Part shown: in pieces, positions 1-9,091 of the stretch
Position numbering within the stretch: the stretch's first letter is position 1
Layout of the letters: the number at the start of each line of letters is the position of its first letter
Source: CAVVEQ01 sp963806635
GTDB taxonomy: Bacteria; Chloroflexota; Anaerolineae; Anaerolineales; Anaerolineaceae
Length of the DNA stretch: 64,000 nt
Direction: 5' to 3'
NCBI GenBank assembly: GCA_963806635.1
Contig: CAWDZA010000021.1
Span: forward strand, 1 to 64,000
Notes under the pieces: model-generated
Database searches by the model: none
Seen by the model: only the letters and a program-made list of their open reading frames with translations
Told to the model about the DNA's origin: nothing
Translations under genes and position numbers: made by a program

Positions 1-525
1 CACCTGGAATCTCTGGGGCGCAAGTGATCAACTTAACCACCTTTGAATTAAACCATCTTTGATATTCTATAGGATTTGGATTGCGAATTGATTTGATGAT
101 TGCGCACCTTTATAGTTAGGATTAATATAGGGACCTTCAATATGAAGACCTATGGCTCGAGATCCTCTTAATTTTTCGTGATGGTCTTTGAAGTTTTCAA
201 TTACCTTTGTGATCGCTTGGGAATCAGCAGCCCAGGTTGTGGGATAAAAGGATGTAACTCCGTGTTGTCCGCAATACTTGGACATCATCTCAAGTGAATT
301 GAGATCCCCATCCATAGTGTCACTACCTAAAGCACCATGGAAATGAAGATCGATGAACCCTGGGCATAAATATCGACCAGTAGCTGAAATTTCAATACTT
401 CCCGGATCGTGTTTTAGAGCCGAATTTGATATTTCAATAATTTTCCCGTTTTCAATAATGACATTCATTGCATGGGAAAATTTAAAGTCAGAAAGAAAAG
501 TGACATCATTAATATAAGTTTTCAT
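1..525 (-). CDS. nagA: N-acetylglucosamine-6-phosphate deacetylase, 5' part, frameshifted, cut by window edge
   Basis: NagA removes the acetyl group from GlcNAc-6-phosphate in the cytoplasm, the committed step of amino-sugar use. Translation from the ATG at 525 shows the family N-terminus: a small beta domain, then PGFIDLHFHG (the metal-binding HxH at the barrel start), GVTSFYPTTW and HIEGPYINPNYKGAQ (metal Glu and substrate loop). The frame hits a stop at 67, but a shift of one base near 86-90 restores a family-like sequence (IRNPNPIEYQRW, then VVKLITCAPEIPG) that stays open to base 1. One base therefore seems to be missing; assembly error or a real lesion cannot be told apart. The gene continues left of the window. 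The 5' flank is AT-rich and no regulator binding site is obvious. Confidence 0.85.
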
Positions 526-643
526 ATTATTAATTAGTGAACCTCATAAAGAATGATACCGTATTTGGATATTAGAAGATCAGGTTGCAGTAACGACTTG
601 TAAAGGATTGGGTAATTTTGAGTCTCTTTTATTATAGAGCATG

Positions 644-853
644 CAGGTTGCCTTCCTTCCCTTCACCGCTGGTGCAGTTGTGGTGCAGATGGTGTATAAA
701 GCGGTGGAAAATATAGACAGTATAGACTAACCTACCCCCATATATACGACATAATAGACTCTATACCACTATATATACGGTATGGACAAATTTTGAGAGC
801 TCTGGATTTTCCTCTTAATCAGTTGGTTCAGGGTTCAAGTCCCTGGAGGATCA
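644..853 (+). repeat. Dispersed repeat, copy 1 of 3 (att-like module)
   Basis: About 210 bp that recur at 32571-32772 and 45557-45765, all on the plus strand. Shared blocks in order are TTGCCTTCC, GTGCAGTTGTGGTGCAGATG (a direct repeat of GTGCAG), AAAGCGGTGGAAA, paired ATAGAC-type hexamers about 9 bp apart (708-726), GGACAAATT-TGAGAG, CGGATTTT or TGGATTTT, AGTTGGTT, and AAGTCCCTGGAG. No reading frame is conserved between the copies. The paired hexamers upstream of a tRNA 3' half resemble arm-type and core sites of a tyrosine-recombinase attachment site; this is an inference. The flanks 526-643 and 854-1042 hold no gene I can recognise. Confidence 0.75.
812..853 (+). other. 3' half of a tRNA-Lys(CTT), probable attachment-site remnant
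   Basis: Reads as a clean tRNA 3' half: anticodon loop CTCTTAA (anticodon CTT), 3' anticodon stem TCAGT, variable loop TGGTT, T stem CAGGG, T loop TTCAAGT, stem CCCTG, 3' acceptor strand GAGGATC and discriminator A. Nothing upstream can form the 5' acceptor, D arm or 5' anticodon stem, so this is not a functional tRNA. A duplicated tRNA 3' end is what integrative elements leave at their distal end. Confidence 0.7.
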
Positions 854-1042
854 TCTTTTTATTTTAATAGGTCGGAGCTTACTCATAGATGGTGGCAATA
901 AATCCCCGACGAGCTCATCTCGATAAAGGATAGATTTAGAAATCTCCCCCACCCACTTGATTCCTTTGCAGTCACTTAATAACCCGGAAACCAATCCACA
1001 TGTAGAAACGCTTGTTTTCCCCGGTAACAGATAATTTCAATA

Positions 1043-1915
1043 TTAAATCAAGACCTTCTCCCCGATATGCAATGGATCCATCTGTGTGCCCGGTGCTATA
1101 TGGGAAAATTGAGAAACCACCAATTCCGCATGATGATCATCCCATAAATTATCCTCCGGCCTGCCAAATTCATCCAGGTGAGTCAAGATCACCTTTTTCG
1201 GTTTCAAATCCGCACAAAACTGGCACAATTCTCTTATTAAAGGCGGTTTTTCAACAAGGGCACACTTACGCCCTAACCATAGGTGCGCAAAAAGAACATC
1301 AACTTCTCCAAAATCCGGAAGAAGGTGCGCCCGGTAATCACGGATATCCCCCGGGAAAAGCCATCTTTTACCCTTACATTCAATCAGGTAACCCATTTCA
1401 GAAACTCCGTGTGGCTCGCATTCTGCCGGACGGAGTGGTTCCCAATGAAGGCTCTCAAACGGGGTGATTCGGATGCCTTTGATTATTATGGTTTTCATTT
1501 GTACAGGATTTATGACATGCTCTTTCGATATGCCCCCTTTACCGATTACGACACCTTCCATTTCTTCAGGTACGATCCATATGATGGGATAGTTACGTAA
1601 GAATCTCACCATGTCCAAATCAAGGTGGTCTGCGTGATCGTGCGTAAGTAGGACAAAATCCAATTTTTCTGCGAGGGACAGACGATCCACCGGTGGGGTT
1701 TCAGGCACCCGCCAATTCATGAGCACAGGATCGATCGCCCAACGAATTTTCCCGGTACGCAACAAGTAATTGGCAGAGTAGATCAACCAAACTGCATCAC
1801 CAGTAGCATCTGAAGACCAATCCTGGATAATTTTCCGAAATAATTCCGGGTATTGATCAATGGCTTTTTGCCGGCGGGTTGCCGTGGAGACGGATCCAAT
1901 TTCAAAAGGCGCCAT
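1043..1915 (-). CDS. MBL-fold metal-dependent hydrolase (UlaG-like)
   Basis: A 290-residue metallo-beta-lactamase-fold protein. The key motif LTHDHADHLDLD (about residues 90-101) gives the HxHxDH di-metal site. Further metal ligands are probably in HWEPLRPAECEPHG, FPGDIRDY (Asp) and ILTHLDEFG (His). The layout resembles the UlaG/RomA group, which includes L-ascorbate-6-phosphate lactonase, but nothing here fixes the substrate. The start lies inside the 3' end of the upstream PfkB kinase gene (14-base overlap), so the two are translationally coupled and probably act on related sugar compounds. No signal peptide; cytoplasmic. Confidence 0.8.
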   Translation of the reverse strand: MAPFEIGSVSTATRRQKAIDQYPELFRKIIQDWSSDATGDAVWLIYSANYLLRTGKIRWAIDPVLMNWRVPETPPVDRLSLAEKLDFVLLTHDHADHLDLDMVRFLRNYPIIWIVPEEMEGVVIGKGGISKEHVINPVQMKTIIIKGIRITPFESLHWEPLRPAECEPHGVSEMGYLIECKGKRWLFPGDIRDYRAHLLPDFGEVDVLFAHLWLGRKCALVEKPPLIRELCQFCADLKPKKVILTHLDEFGRPEDNLWDDHHAELVVSQFSHIAPGTQMDPLHIGEKVLI

Positions 1916-2801
1916 GGTTGTATTTCGAATGGATCAACTCCTCCACATCTGCCATGGATCTGTGGAAAGGTCCCAAATTCTCCATTTTTAAGCTGGTTAC
2001 CGCCGCAGACCACCTACCGGCTTGTTGTGGTGGATTGGTCAACCGCGCAGCCATATAAGACCCGATGCAGGTATCACCCCGCCCGCTTCTCCCGACAAGT
2101 TCCTTGGGGTAAAAACCGAATTCGAAGAACTCTCCCCCTGCAAAGACCATCATCCCATCCCGGTGGGTAAGCACGATCTCTTTGGGTCCCATGGAAGCGT
2201 AAACCTTTGCAGCAGAGCGAATATCCGTTTCACCAGTAAGAAACTCGGCTTCCACCATATCGCTTTTCACCACATCGACCCATCGAAGTGTTTCTTTCAT
2301 CTCCCCCCAGGGTTCGTATTTCAACTCCTTATCTCTTAATACCCGAATATACCCCTGCATATCCGCCGCAACAGTTGCGCCATATCCTTTGAGCGCTTTG
2401 ATCACATCAAGTCCAACTTCCCCTCGAAGGCTCGGACCTATCACGGCTGATTTCACCTTCAATCCGTCCACATCTTCGGCAGTGATGGTTCCAGCCGTGG
2501 CTTCCACGGATAATGTGCGAATATCAGGATCAATGGTGGGATAGTACAACTCCATTAATGTGGAGCTGGGTGTGTATGTCACCCGGTACGCTATCCCTTC
2601 TTTCTCAAATTTTTCAATTACGCGGTAATCTTCCTTTGCCAGCCTGGTGACCACGATGGTTTTCACACCCATCAGATTTGCGGCGTGTGCGGAGTAATTG
2701 ATCGCTCCCCCATCCGTGAAATTCGTGCCTGAGGGAGTGATGATAGTATCTTTTGTATAATTTCCGATGCAAGCCAGTTCGAAAACGTCATTCATGACCA
2801 T
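1902..2801 (-). CDS. PfkB-family carbohydrate kinase
   Basis: A 299-residue ribokinase-fold sugar kinase. It has the N-terminal substrate-lid region with GGAINYSAHAANLMG and the C-terminal PfkB signature GRSGRGDTCIGSY (about residue 240), whose GRGD aspartate is the catalytic base. The KSDMVEAEFLTG segment matches the family's N/D-x-x-E Mg/ATP region. The substrate cannot be told; the family phosphorylates sugars, nucleosides and inositols. Two ATGs lie six bases apart; the second (2795) has better spacing to GGAAAA. The gene overlaps the downstream MBL hydrolase and lies 18 bases after the PiT transporter gene on the same strand. Confidence 0.85.
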   Translation of the reverse strand: MVMNDVFELACIGNYTKDTIITPSGTNFTDGGAINYSAHAANLMGVKTIVVTRLAKEDYRVIEKFEKEGIAYRVTYTPSSTLMELYYPTIDPDIRTLSVEATAGTITAEDVDGLKVKSAVIGPSLRGEVGLDVIKALKGYGATVAADMQGYIRVLRDKELKYEPWGEMKETLRWVDVVKSDMVEAEFLTGETDIRSAAKVYASMGPKEIVLTHRDGMMVFAGGEFFEFGFYPKELVGRSGRGDTCIGSYMAARLTNPPQQAGRWSAAVTSLKMENLGPFHRSMADVEELIHSKYNHGAF

Positions 2802-2819
2802 TTTTCCTTTGATAGTAGT

Positions 2820-3806
2820 TTATATAGGGATTACTTTTATAAGAATCCAATAGATGCCGGCGGCGATTATGGCTGTGGATGGGATGGTGAATAGCCACGC
2901 GCTGCCAATTTCCTGCGCCACCCCCCATCGGACCTTGCCAATCCTGTGCGCAGCGCCGACGCCCATAATGGATGAGCTCACAACCTGGGTGGTGCTCACC
3001 GGTCCGCCTACCAGGGAGGCTCCCAATATCACGGTAGCCGAGGCGATTTGCGAAGCAAATCCATCCACCGGGCGGATCTTGAAGAACTTTCCTCCAAGCG
3101 TCCGGATCAATCTTTTCCCTCCCAGAAGAGTTCCCAGCGCGATCATAAAAGCGCAAAGACCGATCACCCATTGCGGAACAACGAAGGTGCTCAGGTAACC
3201 CCCAGTCACCAGGGCTAGGGTTATGATACCCATCGTCTTTTGGGCATCGTTTGCCCCGTGGCTGAGCGCCAGGGATATTCCGGTGAATATCTGCCCGGTT
3301 TTGAAAAAACCATTGATCCTTGGTGACGCATTTTGGCATAGGAAGAAAATGATCTTAAGGATCAACCAGCCAACCATAAACCCTAGAAAAGGGGAGGTGA
3401 AAAGTGCGATGATTATCTTTTTTAGTTCCTCAAGGTTGATCGCCTGCCATCCCGCTCCGATGATCACCGCGCCGATTAAACCCCCCACAAGCGCGTGAGA
3501 AGAACTGCTCGGAAACCCCAGTCGCCAGGTAAGAAGGTTCCAAATGATTGCGCTGCACAAAGCGGCGATTAATACCTGGAGGGTGATCGTATCCGGCTCC
3601 ACAATCCCGCCTATGGTTTCAGCCACTGCGACCCCAAATATGAACGGGCCGAGGAATTCTGCGATTGCGGCCATCCAGAGAGCGGCCTTGGGTGGTAATG
3701 CGCGCGAATAAATCATCGTGGCAACAACATTACTGGAATCGTGAATTCCATTAAGAAAATCAAACCCTAAAGCCAAAATAATTACGGTAAGAACGAGGGG
3801 ATCCAT
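2820..3806 (-). CDS. Inorganic phosphate transporter, PiT family
   Basis: A 328-residue integral membrane protein of the PiT (PHO4) family, which moves phosphate with H+ or a metal-phosphate complex. Two copies of the inverted-repeat signature are visible: GFDFLNGIHDSSNVVATMI near residue 13 and SHGANDAQKTMGII near residue 183, with GGPVSTTQVVSSSIMGVG in the second half. FPSSSSHALVGGLIG (about residue 97) is also typical. About ten hydrophobic segments; the length fits the short bacterial PiT type. It follows a DUF47/PhoU-like gene by 19 bases, the usual pit-linked pairing. Confidence 0.93.
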   Translation of the reverse strand: MDPLVLTVIILALGFDFLNGIHDSSNVVATMIYSRALPPKAALWMAAIAEFLGPFIFGVAVAETIGGIVEPDTITLQVLIAALCSAIIWNLLTWRLGFPSSSSHALVGGLIGAVIIGAGWQAINLEELKKIIIALFTSPFLGFMVGWLILKIIFFLCQNASPRINGFFKTGQIFTGISLALSHGANDAQKTMGIITLALVTGGYLSTFVVPQWVIGLCAFMIALGTLLGGKRLIRTLGGKFFKIRPVDGFASQIASATVILGASLVGGPVSTTQVVSSSIMGVGAAHRIGKVRWGVAQEIGSAWLFTIPSTAIIAAGIYWILIKVIPI

Positions 3807-3825
3807 ATATCATTGACCTATACGG

Positions 3826-4443
3826 TTAAGTTTTCTTTACCACGATGTCAGCGATCACATTGGCAGCTTCATCACCCCGGTCGGCAGCATTGCTTAAATG
3901 TCGATAAACTTCCCGGCTTTTAAGCATTTTCATAACGTGCTTGATATCCTCAGCTCCTGTAAACAGATCAGCAAGAGCTTCTCGGTACACTTCCTCCACG
4001 CGGTTCTCCAAAGCTTTCGCTCGTTGCGCGTGTTCATTCGCCACCCCGGGATGCTCCTCCAGCCGGTCCACCGCCTGAAGCAACTCAAACGCTGCATCGC
4101 GAAGAATGGAAGCGATGCGGTGCATATAAGTCGTAGGCTTGACCTTTAAGATCTCCATCTCTGTGACAGTGCTGAACGCATAATCAAGCACATCATCGAT
4201 CGTGCGGGATAATGCAAAAATATCCTCTCTATCGAATGGGGTAATGAATGTGCGGTTTAATTCATTGATGAGGATCCTGCGAGCTTCATCTGCTTCTTTT
4301 TCCTTGGTTGTCAGCAGCGCAGCTGCTTTGGGGTCCTGGCTGGACATATATTCTTTTAGCGCTTCCAATCCTTCCAGCGTAAGCTGGGCCTGGTTGTGGA
4401 TGTACTTCAGGCATACATTGGGTTTCTTTTTAAAGAGTTTCAT
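3826..4443 (-). CDS. DUF47 family PhoU-like phosphate transport regulator
   Basis: A 205-residue, almost wholly helical soluble protein that matches the DUF47/TIGR00153 family, relatives of PhoU encoded beside PiT transporters and thought to control them. Visible family features are LNRTFITPFDREDIFALSRTIDDVLDYA (about residues 60-90) and the C-terminal SNAADRGDEAANVIADIVVKKT. There is no membrane segment. It stands immediately upstream of the PiT gene on the same strand, so the two very likely form a unit. Confidence 0.9.
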   Translation of the reverse strand: MKLFKKKPNVCLKYIHNQAQLTLEGLEALKEYMSSQDPKAAALLTTKEKEADEARRILINELNRTFITPFDREDIFALSRTIDDVLDYAFSTVTEMEILKVKPTTYMHRIASILRDAAFELLQAVDRLEEHPGVANEHAQRAKALENRVEEVYREALADLFTGAEDIKHVMKMLKSREVYRHLSNAADRGDEAANVIADIVVKKT

Positions 4444-4458
4444 AATCTTTCCTCTCCT

Positions 4459-6126
4459 TTACTTCTGACTGATAATGCCTGATTGATGCAAAACAACCAA
4501 GCCTGAACGGATTTGCTGATAACTATTCTGGTTCTGAACTTCAACTACTTTGCGGGCTTTCACCGGAAGGTAGGTCGATAAGTCGCGATAATCCAAATCT
4601 CCGGCACCCGGTGCGATATGGTCATCCAATCCATCCATATCATGAATGTGGACACCAATGATTCTCTCCCCAAATCGCTTCAGCCAGGTATCGGTCGGGT
4701 AAAAACCCAGCCTGTCCAATGCCTCGGCGTGACCCACATCAAAGATGAAACCAATTCTCGCAGGCTCTGCCATTGACAGCAATTCGTTTAATTCTTCCGG
4801 AACGGGGATTTCAAGGAAATGGGACCGGTTTTCCAAACCCAGCTGCACCCCAAGTGGTTTGGCATAATCCAAAAGTTCCTGGATGCTTCTTTTCAATGCC
4901 TTGAAACGAGCGGATTCCAGTCTTCTTCGCTTTTCGATCAACTCATCCATGATATCCGCATATGCTTGCGATGCTTTTTCCCCGCGGACAAACAACATGC
5001 GCAATCTATCTTCCATCGAATGATCCTGCTGAACGTTTCCGGCATGAACGACGATGTACTTTGCGTTGATCTCATGCGCCAGGTCAAGGCTGCGTTTAAT
5101 GGATCTAACCCCTTTCGCCCGGTACTCCTCAATCGTGGAGGAAATAAGCCAATCTCGATTCTTGTATTCCGTGGCTGAAATATCCGCCGGGCAAGGCTCA
5201 TGCACGCTGGATATCTTGTTCCGCAGCCTTCCGATGCCTTCCAGCATGGAAGAATCCACCTGGTGATTTAGCTCCACGTATTCAAAACCAAGCCGACGGG
5301 CTGCCTCCAGGAAGTCCTCCAGAGATTGGAAATTTCCAATCCCCCACATGGAGGAAAGTGAGGCCTCGTATCGAATAGCTGGCTTTGGAGCAGGTCTCGG
5401 TGGGAAATAAGGAAATAAATCCTTAAGGTTGGTTATCCAGTGGTCAGGCTCCAAGCCTTCAACCAATGGGTGGGGTTTTCGGTCTGTCTTTGGATTGTTG
5501 ATCAGAACTGCCAGTTTAAAACCAGCCAACCTTGCAGCGGCAACATCTCTCTCCGGTATATCGCCAACATAGGCGCATTCCGATGGGTCGACGCCCATAG
5601 TGTTCGTCGCTTCCAACAGGATCCGCGGATCCGGTTTGCGTTTTCCGACTACAGCAGAAAGCACCATGGTTTCAAAATACCCGGTCAATCGCAATTTTTT
5701 AAAGACATTGGGTGTTTCCACGCTGCTGGTAGTGTTGCTAACAAGACCCAACCGGTACCCCCGCCGGAATAACTCTTTGATGACCTCTGCGGTTTCCGGA
5801 AAAACGATCCGCTCTCCTATCGCTTCACGCCAAAGCAGGTTTAATTTCACGGCATTGGATCGAACCAGATCCTCCGGCCATTCTGGCAGCATCCAGCGGG
5901 TCCACAGATCTGCCTCATTAAGCTCGATCATGGTTTCGCGTGCCCATTTTCTATAAGCGGCCAGCCTGCGCGCCAAAATTAAAGAGAAATCGCCAGGGTC
6001 GTTCCCGGCATTGAGAATTTCAAGAATTTGACGTGTGTAAAGGATGCGATCCTCCCTGCTTCGCTTTTTCGAACCGCGCAGGGTGCCGCCCATATCAAAC
6101 AGGATCGTCGAAATACCGTTTTTCAT
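4459..6126 (-). CDS. Fusion: HAD hydrolase + xylose-isomerase-like TIM barrel
   Basis: A 555-residue protein with two enzymes in one chain. Residues ~1-235 are a HAD hydrolase with a C1 cap: motif I FDMGGTL, motif II LVSNTTSS, motif III Lys in KRKPDP, motif IV YVGDIPERD. In motif I the usual second Asp (D+2) is Gly. Residues ~250-555 are a sugar phosphate isomerase/epimerase (AP_endonuc_2) barrel, with likely metal ligands in LGLENRSH, IFDVGHA, VHIHDMDG and VVEVQNQNS. The HAD part is closely similar to the protein at 18433. The start overlaps the stop of the upstream HAD gene (ATGA). The single open frame across both domains makes the fusion credible. Substrate unknown; a sugar-phosphate phosphatase tied to an isomerase is the simplest idea. 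Confidence 0.8.
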   Translation of the reverse strand: MKNGISTILFDMGGTLRGSKKRSREDRILYTRQILEILNAGNDPGDFSLILARRLAAYRKWARETMIELNEADLWTRWMLPEWPEDLVRSNAVKLNLLWREAIGERIVFPETAEVIKELFRRGYRLGLVSNTTSSVETPNVFKKLRLTGYFETMVLSAVVGKRKPDPRILLEATNTMGVDPSECAYVGDIPERDVAAARLAGFKLAVLINNPKTDRKPHPLVEGLEPDHWITNLKDLFPYFPPRPAPKPAIRYEASLSSMWGIGNFQSLEDFLEAARRLGFEYVELNHQVDSSMLEGIGRLRNKISSVHEPCPADISATEYKNRDWLISSTIEEYRAKGVRSIKRSLDLAHEINAKYIVVHAGNVQQDHSMEDRLRMLFVRGEKASQAYADIMDELIEKRRRLESARFKALKRSIQELLDYAKPLGVQLGLENRSHFLEIPVPEELNELLSMAEPARIGFIFDVGHAEALDRLGFYPTDTWLKRFGERIIGVHIHDMDGLDDHIAPGAGDLDYRDLSTYLPVKARKVVEVQNQNSYQQIRSGLVVLHQSGIISQK

Positions 6127-6802
6127 AAATTCATGTGTTCCTCAAACGCGATGGCAGGTACAGTCAAAAGTTCCTGGAATGTCTGAATATAAAAATCGGC
6201 ATGTGCGTCGGCATCGAAATTAAAGGCCACAGTTTTTATTCCCACCTCCCTGGCGCCTTTTAATTCGCTCTCTTTATGTCCCACGAACACCGTTTTACAC
6301 GCAGTAACACCCAGCTGGTGCAGCGCAGCTTGATAAATCCCTGGATCTGGTTTTCGGATGCCCAGCTCACTGGAGGATATTATCGAATCCCAAACGTGAA
6401 CAAATCCACCCTGGTCGAACCAGTTTAGCTTCGTTGAAATTGGATTTGCCGTATCAGTGATAATTCCCAGCAGGTAACCGGCATCTTTTAGCGCAAGCAA
6501 GGTTTCGGGCACCCCATCAAAGAATTCTACCGAATCGTCTTCCTCGGCGAGTATCTCTTTGCCGGTAATAACATCGTCTGGTTGGTTAACTCCATACATC
6601 CGTACCAGCTCCTCCCTGAATTCATCTTGGGTGATCTGGCCGCGATAAGCTTTTTGGATTAAAAGGCTCCTTCCATCCTCATCTGCTAAATTCCCGGAAA
6701 GGCCAAGGGTGAGAAGAAATTCCCTGAACCTATCCCCTTTTCCAGGACGATGGTAAAGGATATCGCCCGCATCAAAAAGAATCGCCCGGATGGATCTTTC
6801 AT
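6123..6802 (-). CDS. HAD-family hydrolase, start disrupted by a probable frameshift
   Basis: The first ATG in this frame (6599) would give only 158 residues and lose catalytic motif I. Reading on upstream in the same frame finds RAILFDAGDILYHR at about 6788-6747, a proper HAD motif I (again with Gly at D+2), followed by a C1 cap and then IITDTANP (motif II), KPDPG (motif III) and FVGHKESELKGA (motif IV). The frame stays open to a TGA at 6866-6864 but contains no ATG, GTG or TTG before motif I. An ATG at 6802-6800 lies one frame away; restoring one base near 6789 would give a start MKDPS-RAILFD. I therefore take 6802 as the probable true start. The 3' end overlaps the next gene by ATGA. Confidence 0.7.
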
Positions 6803-7573
6803 ACCCAAGGTTTCCGGGGGGATGTCCCCCGTTTCCGATCTCTTTTTTAGAAAATCCACAAGCTCATCCATCTTGTGAATGACCAGATCGGGGATTGCCC
6901 CTTCGTCGGATTCTCCATGATTGAAATCATGACAGATCTGAATGGCAAATTTAAAGCCTGCCTTTCGTGCCCCAACGATATCCCGTGCGATCCTGTCCCC
7001 AATGTAAACGCATTCACTGGTGGGAGCATTCGCAAGTCGCGCAGCGTAATGGAATATGGCAGGATCCGGTTTCCGGCGTCCGTATTCACTTGATAGAACA
7101 ATTGGATTGAAATAATTCCGGATCCCATATTCATCCAGGTTTTGCGGAACCTGTCCCCGACTGCAAACATTGCTTATCAACCCAATCTTCAACCCAAGAT
7201 CCTTGATGGATTCAAGCACCTGGGGAATTTCGGGACGCATTTCACGCTTGTAGTAGTGCGTCTCAATGTATAGCGTTACCTTTTCCGCTATCGAATCCAT
7301 TGCCTCTGCATCCAGCGGGTATCCCGGGAAAATGAATTCCCGCCATACACGCTGGGGTGGAAGCTCCAGCATGGTTTCAAGGCTGTGGATGTGATACTTG
7401 GTAAGACCATTTGTGATGATATCCAGTAATTCGTCATCAGATATATCCAGGTGAATGCCTGCTGATGCGAGGATCGTGAAAATTCCAGGGGTCGCCTCCA
7501 GCCGAAGCTGACGCGTGTACCCGAAGGTTTCTATGGTTCCTCCCATGTCAAAAAATATTGCCTGGATGGTCAT
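6686..7573 (-). CDS. HAD-family hydrolase
   Basis: HAD hydrolase with a C1 cap: motif I AIFFDMGGTIE (Gly at D+2), motif II GLISNVCS, motif III RRKPDPA, motif IV YIGDRIARD. The ATG at 7573 is chosen over one 11 codons upstream because GGAGAAG sits just before it and MTIQAIFFD is a normal HAD start. Family-like sequence ends near VDFLKK (about 6845). The last ~50 residues run over the beginning of the next HAD gene in another frame, so the natural end is probably near 6840 and was lost to a frameshift. The cap (WREFIFPGYP) relates it to the HADs at 4459 and 18433. Confidence 0.8.
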   Translation of the reverse strand: MTIQAIFFDMGGTIETFGYTRQLRLEATPGIFTILASAGIHLDISDDELLDIITNGLTKYHIHSLETMLELPPQRVWREFIFPGYPLDAEAMDSIAEKVTLYIETHYYKREMRPEIPQVLESIKDLGLKIGLISNVCSRGQVPQNLDEYGIRNYFNPIVLSSEYGRRKPDPAIFHYAARLANAPTSECVYIGDRIARDIVGARKAGFKFAIQICHDFNHGESDEGAIPDLVIHKMDELVDFLKKRSETGDIPPETLGMKDPSGRFFLMRAISFTIVLEKGIGSGNFFSPLAFPGI

Positions 7574-7677
7574 TTCTTCTCCGGTATAAACAAAAGCCCG
7601 TCCCACCTCAAGGTTTTTCGCCTTGCGGTTTACGCCACCAAATTAATTTGACTTTTTCGATGCGCTGTTCGTTGCTG

Positions 7678-7718
7678 GGATGCCCCGGGGATTCTCAAGC
7701 GATAACCCCGGGGCATCC
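7678..7718. terminator. Strong GC hairpin after the substrate-binding protein gene
   Basis: A perfect 13-bp stem (GGATGCCCCGGGG / CCCCGGGGCATCC) around a 15-base loop lies between the end of the binding-protein gene (7743) and the HAD gene start (7573). No T-run follows on the minus strand, so it may stabilise the 3' end of the abundant binding-protein message rather than terminate fully. Confidence 0.55.
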
Positions 7719-7742
7719 ATCAAAAATCACTTCTAGAGAGAT

Positions 7743-8976
7743 TTATGGTTGACCAAGGTTGAGCAGGTAGAAATCTCGCGCCTGAACCATATTGTCATAA
7801 GAATATTTCTCTTCGATCAGCCAGGTTAATTTCCTGACTTCGTCCAGTGTCTTCATTCCCTCAGGCACTACGTAAGTAGGATCGGCGAAGTATGTCCCGA
7901 ATTTTGCCCATGGGCCACGGCCTTCGTCACTCAGGATGAATTTAGCCCAAAGCTTTGCGGCGTTGGGATGGGGAGCCTGGTTCATAATACCTGTGTAGCT
8001 CTGACTCTGAATGCCAGAAATGGGATCCACACCCCAGCAGGGTTCAAAGACCAGGTTGCCGTCCTGCACATCCGGGATAATTTGAATAAGAGGTGAAGGC
8101 CAGGTAGCTATCCTTCATGCCCGGGGTTGCGAAAGCGGAATCGACCTCATCGCCACCCGGTTGGGGTATGGGGGCGTTCTGGGCGAATTTCTTCAGCCAC
8201 AACCAACCGGCATCCGGAGTATCGGCTTCCAATTCGGGTTCCTTCCCGTAAAGGTCCACATAAGCCTGCTTCATTTCATCCGCATGGAAGGCTAGCGTGA
8301 TCAATTTACTCAAGGTGGAGGCATCATTCAAGGGATCCTCAATAATGACCTTCCCCTTCCACTCGGGCTGGGTCAGCTCCCATAGGTTCTTTACCGGGCA
8401 TTCTTTATTCAGCTCAGAGTTATAGGCCAGGATGGTTGTCCCAATTCTGGAAAGGGGCATAGGCTGGGTCAGTTCCTCGGGGAAATTCAGACCTTCCGGA
8501 ACAAACCGCCAGACATATTCCTTAGGTATAACATCTCCAACAACTTCCGCTCCGCCGCTGCTGAACCAGACATCTCCGACGACTAGCCCGGATTGTTGTT
8601 CACCCAATGTCTTAGCAAGCACATCATCACCGCCAAGGTCATACCCTTCGCAAGCGATATCGGGGTATTTTTCAGCCCATTTTTCGCAAGCGCTTTCGAT
8701 CTTGGAGGTGTTAGCATAAACCACCACTTTACCTTCCTTCTTGGCGGCTTCTTCGATGGCGGCCCAATCCTGCGGTTCTGTGGCAAATTCGCCCAGTTGG
8801 TTAGCCTTCACCCATTCCTGCTTGGCAGTGAGGGTGGGTTCAACCACAGGTGCTTCTGTTGCTGCAGGTGCAGCGGGCTCAGGTGGTGCTTCTGTCACTG
8901 CAGGGGCGGGAGTGCTGCAACCCGCCAGTAGACTGATCAAAAATATGATGGTGAAGATCTTACCGAACGTTTTCAT
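7743..8976 (-). CDS. ABC transporter substrate-binding lipoprotein (iron/phosphonate/sugar-phosphate class), frameshifted
   Basis: Extracytoplasmic solute-binding protein. The N-terminus is a lipoprotein signal (hydrophobic stretch, lipobox LLAGC at residues ~17-21), then a Pro/Ala/Glu linker and a class-F/AfuA-like fold (KEGKVVVYANTS, GIGTTILAYNSEL-type hinge, NLWELTQPEWKGKVIIEDP). At about 8092-8104 the frame breaks: one frame ends soon after YLAF, while the next frame continues SPLIQIIPDVQDGNLVFEP to the stop at 7743. The joined protein would be about 410 residues, normal for the family. Proteins of this type bind Fe3+, 2-aminoethylphosphonate or, in AfuA, hexose phosphates. It is the first component of the ABC system in the next two genes. 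Confidence 0.85.
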
Positions 8977-9091
8977 TGCTTTTCTCCTTCTTAGAGTTTT
9001 AGGTCAGAAGACTTGAACATACAAGAATTGATTATTATTTCCTCCGCCTCCTTTCGCTGTTGTTGACCAGCAACTGATGAAAAAGATTGTT

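Noticed and set aside
812..853. A functional tRNA-Lys gene
   Set aside because: Only the 3' half exists; there is no 5' acceptor strand, D arm or 5' anticodon stem upstream.
854..1042. Short similarity between ~895-915 and ~37765-37785 (ATCCCCGAC-AGC)
   Set aside because: Only about 17 bases and without extension on either side; likely chance.
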